The translations under genes were made by a program, and so were the position numbers. Under the pieces are notes generated by a model. That model had not been told where the DNA came from, did not search any database, and was given only the letters and a program-made list of their open reading frames with translations. From Gammaproteobacteria bacterium (GTDB lineage Bacteria > Pseudomonadota > Gammaproteobacteria > Steroidobacterales > Woeseiaceae): DNA of 64,000 bases. The stretch lies in contig JAOTVR010000006.1 of assembly GCA_029863305.1 (NCBI GenBank), positions 1 through 64,000 on the forward strand, given 5' to 3'. Of the stretch, positions 29,459-41,531 are shown one piece after another (position 1 is the stretch's first letter; every line of letters begins with the position of its first letter).

Positions 29459-31498
29459 ATGCAAGTCAGGATACGACAGCGCTGGATGGTTCTGCTGGTC
29501 TGGGTCGCCGATCGGCCCCGCGGTTCGGCCGTTGCGGCGACGCTCCTGCTTGCTCTGGTGGCCACGCTGATTCGCCCGCCGCTTATCGAGGGCTCCATGG
29601 TCGATCAGCTGGCCGGCAGCAACGTGCAGCTTGAGATTGCGCGGGAAATTTCCGCGGCTAGCGGTGCAGCAAGCGCCGCGGCGGTCATTGTCTCGCCGGC
29701 GGATGTAAGCATCTCCGCCGTTTTCGGCGGCCTGGCAAAACTCGAACAACGTTTGGTGCAGCTCGACTCGCGCATTTCGCTGCGCTCGATAGACGCAGCT
29801 CGTGACCAGCTATTTGTTTATGACCTGACGTCGAGCGACCGGGTTGCCGATTTACTCGCGGTGCTGCGCGATAATCCGGCTGCATCGACGATCATTGCTC
29901 GGGATGCAACACGCTTCCTGATTGTAGTGCAGGCGCCGGAGAATCTGGAGCTGCAGGTGATCGACATATTGAACGATTACGACTGGCGCGAGATAGCTAC
30001 GCAGACGACTGTTCTTGCGAGCGCGCAGCTCGAGCGCGACGTCGTGGCGGGCCTCGAAAAGGACCTGCGCCTGCTGCTACCCGTTATCGTCGGTACGACT
30101 CTGGTCGCGCTGTTTGTTGCATTCGGTTACTGGCGCGCACTGTTGTTGCCGCTGTTCGCGAGCATTTCGTCGACGCTGGTTACATTTGCCCTGTTTTCGG
30201 CCACTGTCGTTACGATTAACCTCATCACCTTGCTGGCGCTGCCGGTTGTGTTGATTGTCGGGCTCGCCAATAGCTGCCATTTTCTTGCGCGATCAGAGAC
30301 AGACCTTTCATCGGGCGAGGATGTTGATGAAGCTATCAGGGTCACGATGCGGCGCGTTGGCCCGCCGTTTTTTTTCAGCTCGCTCACAACGGCAATTGCC
30401 CTCGCGTCGCTGGGTCTGAATGAGCTTCCCCCTATTGCGAATTTCGGCCTTCTGTCTGCGGGCGCCTTGTTGATTGTGTTCCTGCTGGTGTTGCTGGCGG
30501 CGCCGTTGTCGTTGCGCTGGTATCTGCAGGGATCGGGGGCCTCGTGGCAGGCGTCACGGCATTTCGCAGCACTCTCGCGATTGCTCGCCACCTGGCGTAC
30601 GCACATCGGCGCCTTGCTGCTGCTCGCGATGATTGCCGGGGCCGTGTCGCTGCCGTTATTGAGCGTCAAGTCGGAGCCGCGCGCGTTCTTTCCCGACGAC
30701 GCTCCGTTTTCCTCTGCTTTGCGCATGTTCGAAAATGAGTTCTATCTGTTCTCACCGCTGCGCGTACTCGTTTTTGCAGATGGCGCCGAGCCGTTGCCCA
30801 TGCTGCGCAGTGCGGGCGCGCTTCGCGATGCGTTAGCCGAACTTCCTGCTACAAGGCAAGTGACCATGGAGCCTGCTGCAGATCGCGACGACGCGTATGT
30901 TATCAGCGCCTTGCTGGCGAGCGAGGATCATCTCGCTGAAGTCCGGCGCCTGATTGATGGCGCGGCTTTGGGAGATGGTGTGATGGCGATCTACAGCAAC
31001 GCGTCGCTTGTCTATGGCGACATCGATCGCCAGGCGATGGGGTCGCTGCTGCGCTCGCTCGGCTGGTCTGTGCTACTGATTTTCGGTGCCATATGGCTCG
31101 CGTTCGGCTCGGCCCGCGCGACGCTCAGCGCTATGCTCGCAAATGCCGTGCCGCTGATGCTTGTCTGCGGGGCTGTCTGGCTGATCGGCAACCCGCTGAA
31201 TCTCGTTTCCGTATTCGTGTTTCTCGTTGCCCTGGGCGTCATCGTGGATGACTCGATTCACCTCCTCTTCTGGCGCGCGGCCGGTGACTCGATCTCGGGC
31301 AGCAGTATTGAGTTCAGTGTCATACTCAGCACGGTCGTGCTGTGTCTCGGACTGTTGCTTTGCCAGCTGAGCGACTTTCCGACAACACGACAGTTCGCTG
31401 CTTATTGCGCACTGGCGCTCGTCGGGGCCGTTGTCAGCAACCTGTCGGTGCTACCCCTCATGTTGGGCTCGTCGCAGCCACGCGCAGCGTCAGCCTGA
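29459..31498 (+). CDS. MMPL/RND-family transporter
   Basis: Two repeats of five to six TMs; GVIVDDSIHLLFW motif. Confidence 0.8.
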   Translation: MQVRIRQRWMVLLVWVADRPRGSAVAATLLLALVATLIRPPLIEGSMVDQLAGSNVQLEIAREISAASGAASAAAVIVSPADVSISAVFGGLAKLEQRLVQLDSRISLRSIDAARDQLFVYDLTSSDRVADLLAVLRDNPAASTIIARDATRFLIVVQAPENLELQVIDILNDYDWREIATQTTVLASAQLERDVVAGLEKDLRLLLPVIVGTTLVALFVAFGYWRALLLPLFASISSTLVTFALFSATVVTINLITLLALPVVLIVGLANSCHFLARSETDLSSGEDVDEAIRVTMRRVGPPFFFSSLTTAIALASLGLNELPPIANFGLLSAGALLIVFLLVLLAAPLSLRWYLQGSGASWQASRHFAALSRLLATWRTHIGALLLLAMIAGAVSLPLLSVKSEPRAFFPDDAPFSSALRMFENEFYLFSPLRVLVFADGAEPLPMLRSAGALRDALAELPATRQVTMEPAADRDDAYVISALLASEDHLAEVRRLIDGAALGDGVMAIYSNASLVYGDIDRQAMGSLLRSLGWSVLLIFGAIWLAFGSARATLSAMLANAVPLMLVCGAVWLIGNPLNLVSVFVFLVALGVIVDDSIHLLFWRAAGDSISGSSIEFSVILSTVVLCLGLLLCQLSDFPTTRQFAAYCALALVGAVVSNLSVLPLMLGSSQPRAASA

Positions 31499-34003
<2,505 letters not shown>

Positions 34004-34030
34004 TTATTTTTTAAGGAATTATGCGACGAA

Positions 34031-34058
34031 AACCGGGCCCGCCCACGGCCCCGGTTTG
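34031..34058 (-). terminator. Hairpin downstream of recF
   Basis: AAACCGGG...CCCGGTTT inverted repeat just after the recF stop, then TTTTCGTC on the minus strand. Confidence 0.45.
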
Positions 34059-34060
34059 CC

Positions 34061-35128
34061 CTATGCCTCGCGCTCCAGTTCGCCGTGTTCCACGTGGAAC
34101 ACGGCCACCTCGCGGTCAAACAATTCCGTGTCTCGTTGCAGGCTCGTTGCAATGACCTGGCAACCCAAATCCTTGACCCGGCCCATCAGTCGCAACAGGG
34201 CGTCACTGTCCAACTCCGCCGCCGGATCATCCAGCAGCAGCAGCAACGGTCGCTCGAGCGCCGCCTGGGCCGTTTCAGTCGCGGCGAGCACCATCGCGCA
34301 AGCGAGCAGTTTCTGTTGTCCACGAGACACCAGCCGCCGCGCCTGCCGTTCGTCATAGATAAGCTTCAGGTCCGCACGATGCGGCCCCGCCTGGGTGCTG
34401 CCCTGCTGGACATCCCGCTCCAACGAGGTCTCGAGTGTATCGAGCAGGCTCCTGTCCTCCGACCACCCGCCGCGATACTCGAATCGCACCTCACTACCGA
34501 GCAACCCGAGACCGGTTTCGTGCAGGGCTTGGCTGGCAACCTCCAACGCAAACCGCCGCCCGGTATCAACTTGCTGCGCCAACTCGACAAACTCCGTGTT
34601 CCAGCCGCGGATAGTCGGGATCGCCGCGCCGGACTTCAGCGCAGCATTTCGCTGCTTCAGCGCCCGCCGAAACCTCCGCCAAACATCGAGGTAGCCGTGT
34701 TCCACGTGAAACGCGATCCAGTCCAGGTAGCGGCGCCGCTGCTCCGGAGCGCCCGCGACAAGCTCGTGCACGTCCGGATCAACGATTTGCAGCGGCAGCG
34801 CCGCTGCCAGAGCCGCCGCCCCGCCGTCACTCTGGCCATCGATGCGCACTTCCAGCCCATTGCTGCTGTTGCGCACACCAACGCTGCTGTGCCGTCCGCC
34901 GGCCTCAACCCGCCCAAAAAGAACAAATTCCCTCTGACCGTGCCGTATCAGGTTGGTCGTCGGCGCGCCGCGAAAGGACTTGCCGCGACCCAGGTAACCA
35001 AGCGCCTCGAGCACGCTCGTCTTGCCGGACGCGTTCGCACCATAAATCAGGTTGTAGCGAGGATCTGCTTCAAACTCTATGTTGGCGAGGCACCGAAAAT
35101 CCTTCACCGAGAATCGTTGGATCGGCAC
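34061..35128 (-). CDS. recF: DNA replication/repair protein RecF
   Basis: YNLIYGANASGKTSVLEALGYLGRGKSFRG; LVSRGQQKLLACAMVLA; LLLLDDPAAELD. Confidence 0.96.
   Translation of the reverse strand: MPIQRFSVKDFRCLANIEFEADPRYNLIYGANASGKTSVLEALGYLGRGKSFRGAPTTNLIRHGQREFVLFGRVEAGGRHSSVGVRNSSNGLEVRIDGQSDGGAAALAAALPLQIVDPDVHELVAGAPEQRRRYLDWIAFHVEHGYLDVWRRFRRALKQRNAALKSGAAIPTIRGWNTEFVELAQQVDTGRRFALEVASQALHETGLGLLGSEVRFEYRGGWSEDRSLLDTLETSLERDVQQGSTQAGPHRADLKLIYDERQARRLVSRGQQKLLACAMVLAATETAQAALERPLLLLLDDPAAELDSDALLRLMGRVKDLGCQVIATSLQRDTELFDREVAVFHVEHGELEREA
34082..34105. promoter_or_regulatory. parS-like site inside the 3' end of recF (GCCGTGTTCCACGTGGAACACGGC)
   Basis: 24-bp perfect palindrome containing TGTTCCACGTGGAACA; one mismatch from TGTTNCACGTGAAACA. 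Confidence 0.85.
34698..34713. promoter_or_regulatory. parS-like site inside recF (TGTTCCACGTGAAACG)
   Basis: 15/16 match to TGTTNCACGTGAAACA. Confidence 0.8.
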
Positions 35129-35149
35129 CGTGCCGCCCTCTGGCCGCTC

Positions 35150-36244
35150 CTACAGTCGCATCGGCATAACGACAAACTTGCTGTCGTCCTTGCCGGGCTC
35201 GCGTATCAGACAGCTCGAATTGCCATCCAGCACTGACAGCGTCACGGCGTCACCGTCCACGGCTCCCAGTGCATCCAGCAGGTAATTGACATTGAAGCCG
35301 ATTTCGATGTCTTCGCCGGTGTATTCGACCTCCAGCTCTTCTTCCGCCTCTTCCTGCTCCGGATTGTGCGCCTGCATCACCACCCCGCTATCCCTGATAA
35401 TCAACCGGATACCCCGGTATTTCTCATTTGAGAGGATCGCGGTACGCTGCAGCGCGCCTTTGAACGCGATCCGATCCGCCGTCAGTTCATTGCTCGATTC
35501 TTTGGGAATAACCCGGTCATACTCCGGAAAACGACCGTCTATGAGCTTCGACGTAAACCGGATACCCTCCAGCTGAATACGCACATGGTTCGGCCCCAGC
35601 TCAATGTTGAGCGTTCCCTCACCACTCATGAGCCGCTGTAGCTCCAACACTCCCTTTCTCGGAACAATAACCTGCTGTTCATCCAGTGCGCCGCCGAGCT
35701 CGGCCTCACACAGCGCCAGGCGATGTCCGTCAGTCGCAACCGCCCGAAGGTACTTCCCGCCGGTTTCGAGCAGCATGCCATTCAGGTAGTACCGAACGTC
35801 TTGCTGTGCCATCGAGAAATGCGTTTTATCGATCAATCGACCCAATACGGCCTGATCAACCTCGATCATCTGGCCGGCCTTGATGTCTTCTATGGCAGGA
35901 AATTCGGCAGCCGGGAGAGTCGCCAGGCTAAACTTGCTCCTGCCGGAACGGACCACGGCTTTCTCCCCGCTCACACTGATATCAATGTCCGATCCCTCCG
36001 GCAGGGCACGGCAAATATCCAACAGCTTGCGCCCGGATACCGTTATTTCGCCGGCGGTCTCCACAGTGACTTCTGTATGAGCGACCAACTCGACTTCGAG
36101 ATCTGTGGCCGTCACCGACAGTTCATTGTCCTTCGCAACCAGCAGGACATTCGAGAGTATCGGCATGGTCTGACGGCGCTCTACGACACCAATGACTGCC
36201 TGAAGGGGCTTTAACAGCACGTCCCGAGCCGCGTTTAACTTCAT
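35150..36244 (-). CDS. dnaN: DNA polymerase III subunit beta (sliding clamp)
   Basis: MKLNAARDVLLKPLQAVIGVVERRQTMPILSNVLL; C-terminal KFVVMPMRL. Confidence 0.97.
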   Translation of the reverse strand: MKLNAARDVLLKPLQAVIGVVERRQTMPILSNVLLVAKDNELSVTATDLEVELVAHTEVTVETAGEITVSGRKLLDICRALPEGSDIDISVSGEKAVVRSGRSKFSLATLPAAEFPAIEDIKAGQMIEVDQAVLGRLIDKTHFSMAQQDVRYYLNGMLLETGGKYLRAVATDGHRLALCEAELGGALDEQQVIVPRKGVLELQRLMSGEGTLNIELGPNHVRIQLEGIRFTSKLIDGRFPEYDRVIPKESSNELTADRIAFKGALQRTAILSNEKYRGIRLIIRDSGVVMQAHNPEQEEAEEELEVEYTGEDIEIGFNVNYLLDALGAVDGDAVTLSVLDGNSSCLIREPGKDDSKFVVMPMRL

Positions 36245-36254
36245 AGATTCCACC

Positions 36255-36452
36255 TGTTAATAAATATTGGATAATATTGATTTATTGTTATTATTAAGGA
36301 CGCCAACACCTGTGGATAACTTAATAAATACATTAATAAACAAATAGTTACAAACAAAAATCGTCGCTGAAACCCGGTGCAAAGAACACCCGGGAGCTGT
36401 GCGCAGCCTGTGGATAATTTTTCGTCCCGCGCTTATCAACGACTTATCCACA
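36255..36452. other. oriC: Probable chromosomal origin oriC (dnaN-dnaA intergenic region)
   Basis: AT-rich tract at about 36258-36360 plus DnaA boxes TTATCCACA at 36311-36319 (rc), 36409-36417 (rc) and 36444-36452; flanked by dnaA and dnaN. Confidence 0.85.
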
Positions 36453-37778
36453 TCATCCTGTCAGAGTTCTCAACAAATTCAAATAATCATCATCGATGCG
36501 CTTGTCTGTCTCTCGCAGCGATTGAATCCGTCGACAGCCGTGCAAAACGGTTGTGTGATCCCGACCACCAAAGGCGTCGCCGATCTCGGGCAAACTGTGA
36601 TTGGTCAACTCCTTTGACAGCGCCATCGCAATCTGGCGCGGCCTGGCAATCGAGCGACTGCGCCGCTTCGACAGCAGATCCCCAACGCGAATCTTGAAAT
36701 AGTCGGCCACCGTTTTTTGAATGTTTTCGATTGACACAAGACGAGCCTGCAGAGCCAGCAGGTCCCTGAGCGCTTCCTTGGCGAAATCGAGATTGATCGG
36801 ACGCTCGGTAAACCTGGAGTTTGCTATGACCCGGCGGAGCGCACCCTCCAGCTCGCGCACGTTGGAGCGAATTCGCTTGGCAATGAAAAACGCGACTTCT
36901 TCGGGCAGCTCGATGTCCTCGGCAACCGCCTTGCTCATGAGAATCGCCACCGATGTTTCCAGCTCCGGTGGCTCGATGGCCACCGTCAGGCCCCAGCCGA
37001 AGCGTGATTTCAGACGCTCCTCCAGGCCATGAACTTCTTTGGGGTAGCGATCACAGGTCAGAACCACCTGCCCCTGCCCTTCGAGCAGCGCATTGAACGT
37101 ATGAAAAAACTCTTCCTGTGATCGCTCCTTGCCAGCGAAGAACTGAATGTCGTCGATCAGCAGTGCGTCGAGTGAGCGGTAGGCGCGCTTGAAATCCGAA
37201 ATCGTGTTGTGCTGCAGGCCGCGAACCATATCACCCACGAAGCGCTCCGAATGCACGTAGGCAACACGGGCAGACGGGCTTTTCCGCAACATGCTGTTGC
37301 CGATTGCTTGCATGAGATGGGTCTTGCCGAGGCCTACGCCGCCGTAAATAAAAAGCGGGTTGTATGACTTGCCGGGGTTCTGTGCTACCTGCGTTGCAGC
37401 AGCTTTTGCAAGCTGGTTGCTCTTGCCCTCGACAAAAGCGTCAAAGGTGAAGGTGGGGTTGAGCCGAGACTCCACCGCCGACGCGGCGGGCTGCTTGACC
37501 GCAACAGGGCGCGGACGTTGTCCAGTGCTCGGCGGCGGGCTGGCTTGCCGCGAACCGACTTCGATGATCAGCCGCGTCTTGTCATCCTGGTCGCCGACAA
37601 GCTGCAGAATTCTATCTATATAGTGTTGCTTCAGCCAATCGACCACGAAACGATTTGGTGCAAGCACGCGGAGAGTCCCGCCATCTTCGACAGCCTGGAG
37701 CGGACGAATCCAGGTGTTGAATTCCTGCTCGGGGATCTCTGCCTGAAGATCACGCACACAGCGATCCCAAAGCGTCAT
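36453..37778 (-). CDS. dnaA: Chromosomal replication initiator DnaA
   Basis: Start at [64 protein letters not shown]. Confidence 0.97.
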   Translation of the reverse strand: MTLWDRCVRDLQAEIPEQEFNTWIRPLQAVEDGGTLRVLAPNRFVVDWLKQHYIDRILQLVGDQDDKTRLIIEVGSRQASPPPSTGQRPRPVAVKQPAASAVESRLNPTFTFDAFVEGKSNQLAKAAATQVAQNPGKSYNPLFIYGGVGLGKTHLMQAIGNSMLRKSPSARVAYVHSERFVGDMVRGLQHNTISDFKRAYRSLDALLIDDIQFFAGKERSQEEFFHTFNALLEGQGQVVLTCDRYPKEVHGLEERLKSRFGWGLTVAIEPPELETSVAILMSKAVAEDIELPEEVAFFIAKRIRSNVRELEGALRRVIANSRFTERPINLDFAKEALRDLLALQARLVSIENIQKTVADYFKIRVGDLLSKRRSRSIARPRQIAMALSKELTNHSLPEIGDAFGGRDHTTVLHGCRRIQSLRETDKRIDDDYLNLLRTLTG

Positions 37779-37925
37779 CCCGGCTGCCAATTGAGTCCCC
37801 AAAGTTCTTTCGAATTGTATTATTTGAATGCAGACCGGCCAGTCTATACCGTCTGCCTGAGCGCCGCCAGACGGCGCTGACAATCATCCACCTGGCCCCT
37901 GTGGCGCAGTGTTTGCGCCACTCTA

Positions 37926-37954
37926 TTGACACTGTCAGGGCATCTGCGTACTCT
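37926..37954 (+). promoter_or_regulatory. Sigma70-like promoter for rpmH-rnpA-yidC
   Basis: TTGACA, 17-bp spacer, TACTCT, about 60 bp before the rpmH ATG. Confidence 0.55.
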
Positions 37955-38014
37955 TGCCGCCCTTCCGGATCGCAGGTCATTGAGAGACCAGCAGAAAAAC
38001 CAGGTAGCAGGCAA

Positions 38015-38149
38015 ATGAAACGTACGTATCAGCCAAGCAAAATCAAGCGCGCACGCACACACGGGTTCCGCGCCCGTATGGCGACGAAAGCCGGGCGGCT
38101 TATTTTGAAGCGGCGCCGCGCGAAAGGCCGCGCCAAGCTCACGCCCTGA
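38015..38149 (+). CDS. rpmH: 50S ribosomal protein L34
   Basis: [44 protein letters not shown]. Confidence 0.98.
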   Translation: MKRTYQPSKIKRARTHGFRARMATKAGRLILKRRRAKGRAKLTP

Positions 38150-38569
38150 TTGTTGGCCCTGTCGCCAGCGATAACCGCCTTTCCCTTGGCTGGCAGCTCT
38201 TCGTACCGGCTTCAAAAAGAAAATCGTTTGCTCGATGCCGCGGCCTTTACGCGCGTGTTCAAAAAAGCAACGCGCAGCCGGGACAAATGGTTTACGGTGC
38301 TTTACCGGGAGAATGAGAAGGATATCGCCCGGCTGGGTTTGGCCATCTCGAAAAAACACTGTCGGCAAGCAACAGCAAGAAACAGAATCAAGCGCGTTGT
38401 CAGGGAGTCGTTCCGACAACATCAGGAAGAGCTGGCAGGGCTCGACATTGTCGTCATTAACGAGCCGGCCGCCCGATCCGCTGGCAACCAGCAACTGTTC
38501 GACAGCATGCTGGGGCACTGGCGAAAATGTCGCTCGGCCCGGGCTGACAACAGCGCGCAGGAAAAATAA
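38150..38569 (+). CDS. rnpA: Ribonuclease P protein component
   Basis: LGLAISKKHCRQATARNRIKRVVRESFR; TTG start directly after the rpmH stop. Confidence 0.93.
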   Translation: MLALSPAITAFPLAGSSSYRLQKENRLLDAAAFTRVFKKATRSRDKWFTVLYRENEKDIARLGLAISKKHCRQATARNRIKRVVRESFRQHQEELAGLDIVVINEPAARSAGNQQLFDSMLGHWRKCRSARADNSAQEK

Positions 38570-38571
38570 GC

Positions 38572-40275
38572 ATGGATAACCAACGACTGCTGGTATGGGC
38601 CCTTTTTGGCATGATGGCCTGGCTAACGTATCAGGCCTGGATGCAGGACTACGGACAGAAGCCCGTTGCCGCGCCTGCGGCAACGGAGGCTCCCGCCACC
38701 GAAGCAGGGACGGACGTTGCCTTGCCCGACCTTGATGCCCCCGCAATCGATGCCCCCGACGTCATGCCGTCTGTCGATGCCATTGGCGACGAGGTGGTCG
38801 GTCAGCCGCAGTCCTCGCCGGCGATTCGTGTCGAAACGGACGTCTTCCGGGTCGACATCAACACGCAGGGTGGCACCCTGCAACATGCCGAGCTACTGCA
38901 TTACCCGGTCGCAAAGGACCGGCCCGACGAGCTTGTCGATCTGCTGAGCACCGACGTCGGCCAGCTCGGCCTGATTCAGACCGGCTTGCGGTCGGTGGGT
39001 GACGGCCCGGAAGCCAACCATCGGGCGGGCTTTTCCAGTTCGAGACAGAGCTACGAACTGAATGGCGCGGATGAGTTGCTGGTGCCGCTCAGCTGGACCG
39101 ACGGCGCCGGGATAACAGTCGAAAAACGCTATCGCTTCAAACGCGGCAGCTACAAGATTGTCATCGAACAGGAGGTGACGAATCGCAGCGACCAGGCTTG
39201 GCGTGGCGCGGAATACGCGCAATTGCAGAGGCGCTTGTTCGAGCAGCAGCGGTCCATGTTTGACGTCGATTCGTATTCCTTTGACGGGCCAATCGTTTAC
39301 GACGGCGACAAGTCGGCGAAGCTCAACCGGGACGATCTCGAGGACGACGGTCCGTATGCCTTCGCGGCAGATCAGGGATGGTTCGGCGCGATACAGCATC
39401 ACTTCGTCAGCGCCGTGATACCTGAGCCAGGCACGAGCCAGCGTTATAACGTATCCATACGCGGCGATGTGATGACGGCCAGCGGCATTGGTTCGGCTGC
39501 TACCGTCCAGTCCGGCGAGGCGAATACATTTACCACCACCGTCTTTGTGGGACCGAAACTGCAAAGCCAGCTCGAGGACATCGATCCCAGCCTGAAGCTG
39601 ACCGTTGACTATGGGTGGTTGACGATACTCTCACAGCCGCTTTTCTGGCTGCTGAGCAAGGCATTCGGCATCTTCGGCAACTGGGGTGTCGCAATAATAT
39701 CGGTGACTGTGCTGATCAAGCTGCTGTTCTACAAGCTGACCGAATCGAGCGGCCGATCGATGGCGAAAATGCGCAACCTGCAACCGCGGCTCAAAGCCTT
39801 GCAAGAACGCTATAAAGACGATCGCCAGCAGCTTAGCCAGGCCATGATGGAGTTGTACAAGAGGGAAAAGGTCAATCCGGCCGCCGGCTGCCTGCCGATC
39901 CTGATCCAAATGCCGTTTTTTCTGGCGTTCTACTGGGTGTTGCTCGAAAGCGTCGAGATGCGCCAGGCACCATTTGCACTTTGGATAAGTGACCTGTCCT
40001 CGCGAGACCCGTTCTTCATCTTGCCCCTGATCATGGGCGCGGCGATGTTCTTCCAGCAGAAGCTCAACCCGCAGGTCGGCGATCCGGTGCAGGTCAAGGT
40101 GATGCAGATCATGCCGATTATCTTCACGGTGTTCTTTGCGTTTTTCCCGTCTGGCCTCGTGCTTTACTGGGTGACGAACACGCTATTGTCGATCGCTCAG
40201 CAATGGAAGATCAACAAGGTTGTGGAGGCCGAGGCGAAACAAAAGAAGGGCGGCAAGAAATCAAAGTCGGACTAA
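38572..40275 (+). CDS. yidC: Membrane protein insertase YidC
   Basis: MDNQRLLVWALFGMMAWLTYQAW; KVNPAAGCLPILIQMPFFLAFYWVLLESVEMRQAPF. Confidence 0.97.
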   Translation: MDNQRLLVWALFGMMAWLTYQAWMQDYGQKPVAAPAATEAPATEAGTDVALPDLDAPAIDAPDVMPSVDAIGDEVVGQPQSSPAIRVETDVFRVDINTQGGTLQHAELLHYPVAKDRPDELVDLLSTDVGQLGLIQTGLRSVGDGPEANHRAGFSSSRQSYELNGADELLVPLSWTDGAGITVEKRYRFKRGSYKIVIEQEVTNRSDQAWRGAEYAQLQRRLFEQQRSMFDVDSYSFDGPIVYDGDKSAKLNRDDLEDDGPYAFAADQGWFGAIQHHFVSAVIPEPGTSQRYNVSIRGDVMTASGIGSAATVQSGEANTFTTTVFVGPKLQSQLEDIDPSLKLTVDYGWLTILSQPLFWLLSKAFGIFGNWGVAIISVTVLIKLLFYKLTESSGRSMAKMRNLQPRLKALQERYKDDRQQLSQAMMELYKREKVNPAAGCLPILIQMPFFLAFYWVLLESVEMRQAPFALWISDLSSRDPFFILPLIMGAAMFFQQKLNPQVGDPVQVKVMQIMPIIFTVFFAFFPSGLVLYWVTNTLLSIAQQWKINKVVEAEAKQKKGGKKSKSD

Positions 40276-40290
40276 GCGAGGCCACCGCCA

Positions 40291-41502
40291 TCAGGACAGT
40301 GTTGTACGCACCTTGATTTCACCGTGCAGCGTCTTGTGGACGGGACAGCGATCCGCAATTTCGAGCAGCCGCGCAATCTCTTTTTCAGTAAGTTCGCCAT
40401 CGAATGAAAGCTCGCGGCGGAACTCGTCGATTTTTCCGGTGGTGCTTTCACAGTCAGAACAATCTTCGGCGTGAACCTTGTCGTGGGATACACGCACGGT
40501 CGTTGACCGAAGCCGGAGCTTTTTCAGGCTCGCGTACATTTTCAAGGTCATGCTTGTGCAGGTTGCCAGGGCCGCCGCCAGCAGATCGTACGGAGACGGG
40601 CCCAGATCACCACCGCCAACCGACGCCGGCTCATCGGCGACAAGATGATGCCTGCCGACACGGAAGTCGGTTCGAAAGCTGTCCGTAAGGGTGCGCGCGA
40701 CGACCTCGCCACCGTTCACCGCAAGCTCCACCGCATTGTCCGGCTCGGGCAAATACCGCGAAGCCCACGCCGCAAGGACGCGGCCGACGTACAGCGAATC
40801 CTCGCTGCGGGACAACAGGTGGTCGGCCTTGTCGAGGCTTACAAAGCTCTTCGGGTGCTTGGCGGCTGCGAACAGCGTTCCGGCGTTGTCCACTTCGACG
40901 ATGTCGTCGAGTGGCGCGTGCATGATCAACAGGGCCTTGCGAAGAGCCCCGATGGTCTTCGGCAAATCGTGCGCGCCCAGGTCGTCGAGGAACTGCTGCC
41001 CGAGTGTAAATGGCCGGCCGCCGAGCGACACGGTCGCGAAGCCACTTCTTTCAAGCTCGTCCCGTGCGCCGGCAAACAGCCGCGCCACATGCGTCGGTTC
41101 CGCGGGTGAGCCGATCGTCGCCACGGCAACCGCCGCAGGAATGCTTGCCGCCGCCTGCAGCACGGCGGTGCCGCCGAGCGAGTGGCCAAGCAGAATCGCA
41201 GGCGCCGCGTAATGCGTGTCCAGAAATGCCACGGCGGCAAGCAGATCACTGATATTGCTCGAAAACGTGGTGTCCGCGAATTCGCCCTCACTTTGTCCGA
41301 GCCCGGTGAAGTCGAAACGCAGCACCGCGATGCCAGCGCCGTTCAACGCGCGACTGATATTAGTTGCAGCCTTGAGGTTCTTGGAGCAGGTGAAACAGTG
41401 AGCAAACAAGGCATAGGCTTGCACCGTGGTCGCCGGGAGATCGAGAATGCCCGACAACGTCTGCCCGTCAACATTTTCGAACTCGACCTTGAGATTCTGC
41501 AT
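40291..41502 (-). CDS. Bifunctional alpha/beta hydrolase-OsmC family protein
   Basis: N-terminal hydrolase (GHSLGG nucleophile elbow) fused to OsmC domain (GPSPYDLLAAALATCTSMTLKMYA). Confidence 0.88.
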   Translation of the reverse strand: MQNLKVEFENVDGQTLSGILDLPATTVQAYALFAHCFTCSKNLKAATNISRALNGAGIAVLRFDFTGLGQSEGEFADTTFSSNISDLLAAVAFLDTHYAAPAILLGHSLGGTAVLQAAASIPAAVAVATIGSPAEPTHVARLFAGARDELERSGFATVSLGGRPFTLGQQFLDDLGAHDLPKTIGALRKALLIMHAPLDDIVEVDNAGTLFAAAKHPKSFVSLDKADHLLSRSEDSLYVGRVLAAWASRYLPEPDNAVELAVNGGEVVARTLTDSFRTDFRVGRHHLVADEPASVGGGDLGPSPYDLLAAALATCTSMTLKMYASLKKLRLRSTTVRVSHDKVHAEDCSDCESTTGKIDEFRRELSFDGELTEKEIARLLEIADRCPVHKTLHGEIKVRTTLS

Positions 41503-41531
41503 AACATGTATTCCTGTGGTCTTATTGGCAC

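Noticed and set aside
34085-35236. 383-aa plus-strand ORF containing FHVEHG
   Set aside because: Antisense to recF; FHVEHG appears on both strands because the parS-like site is palindromic
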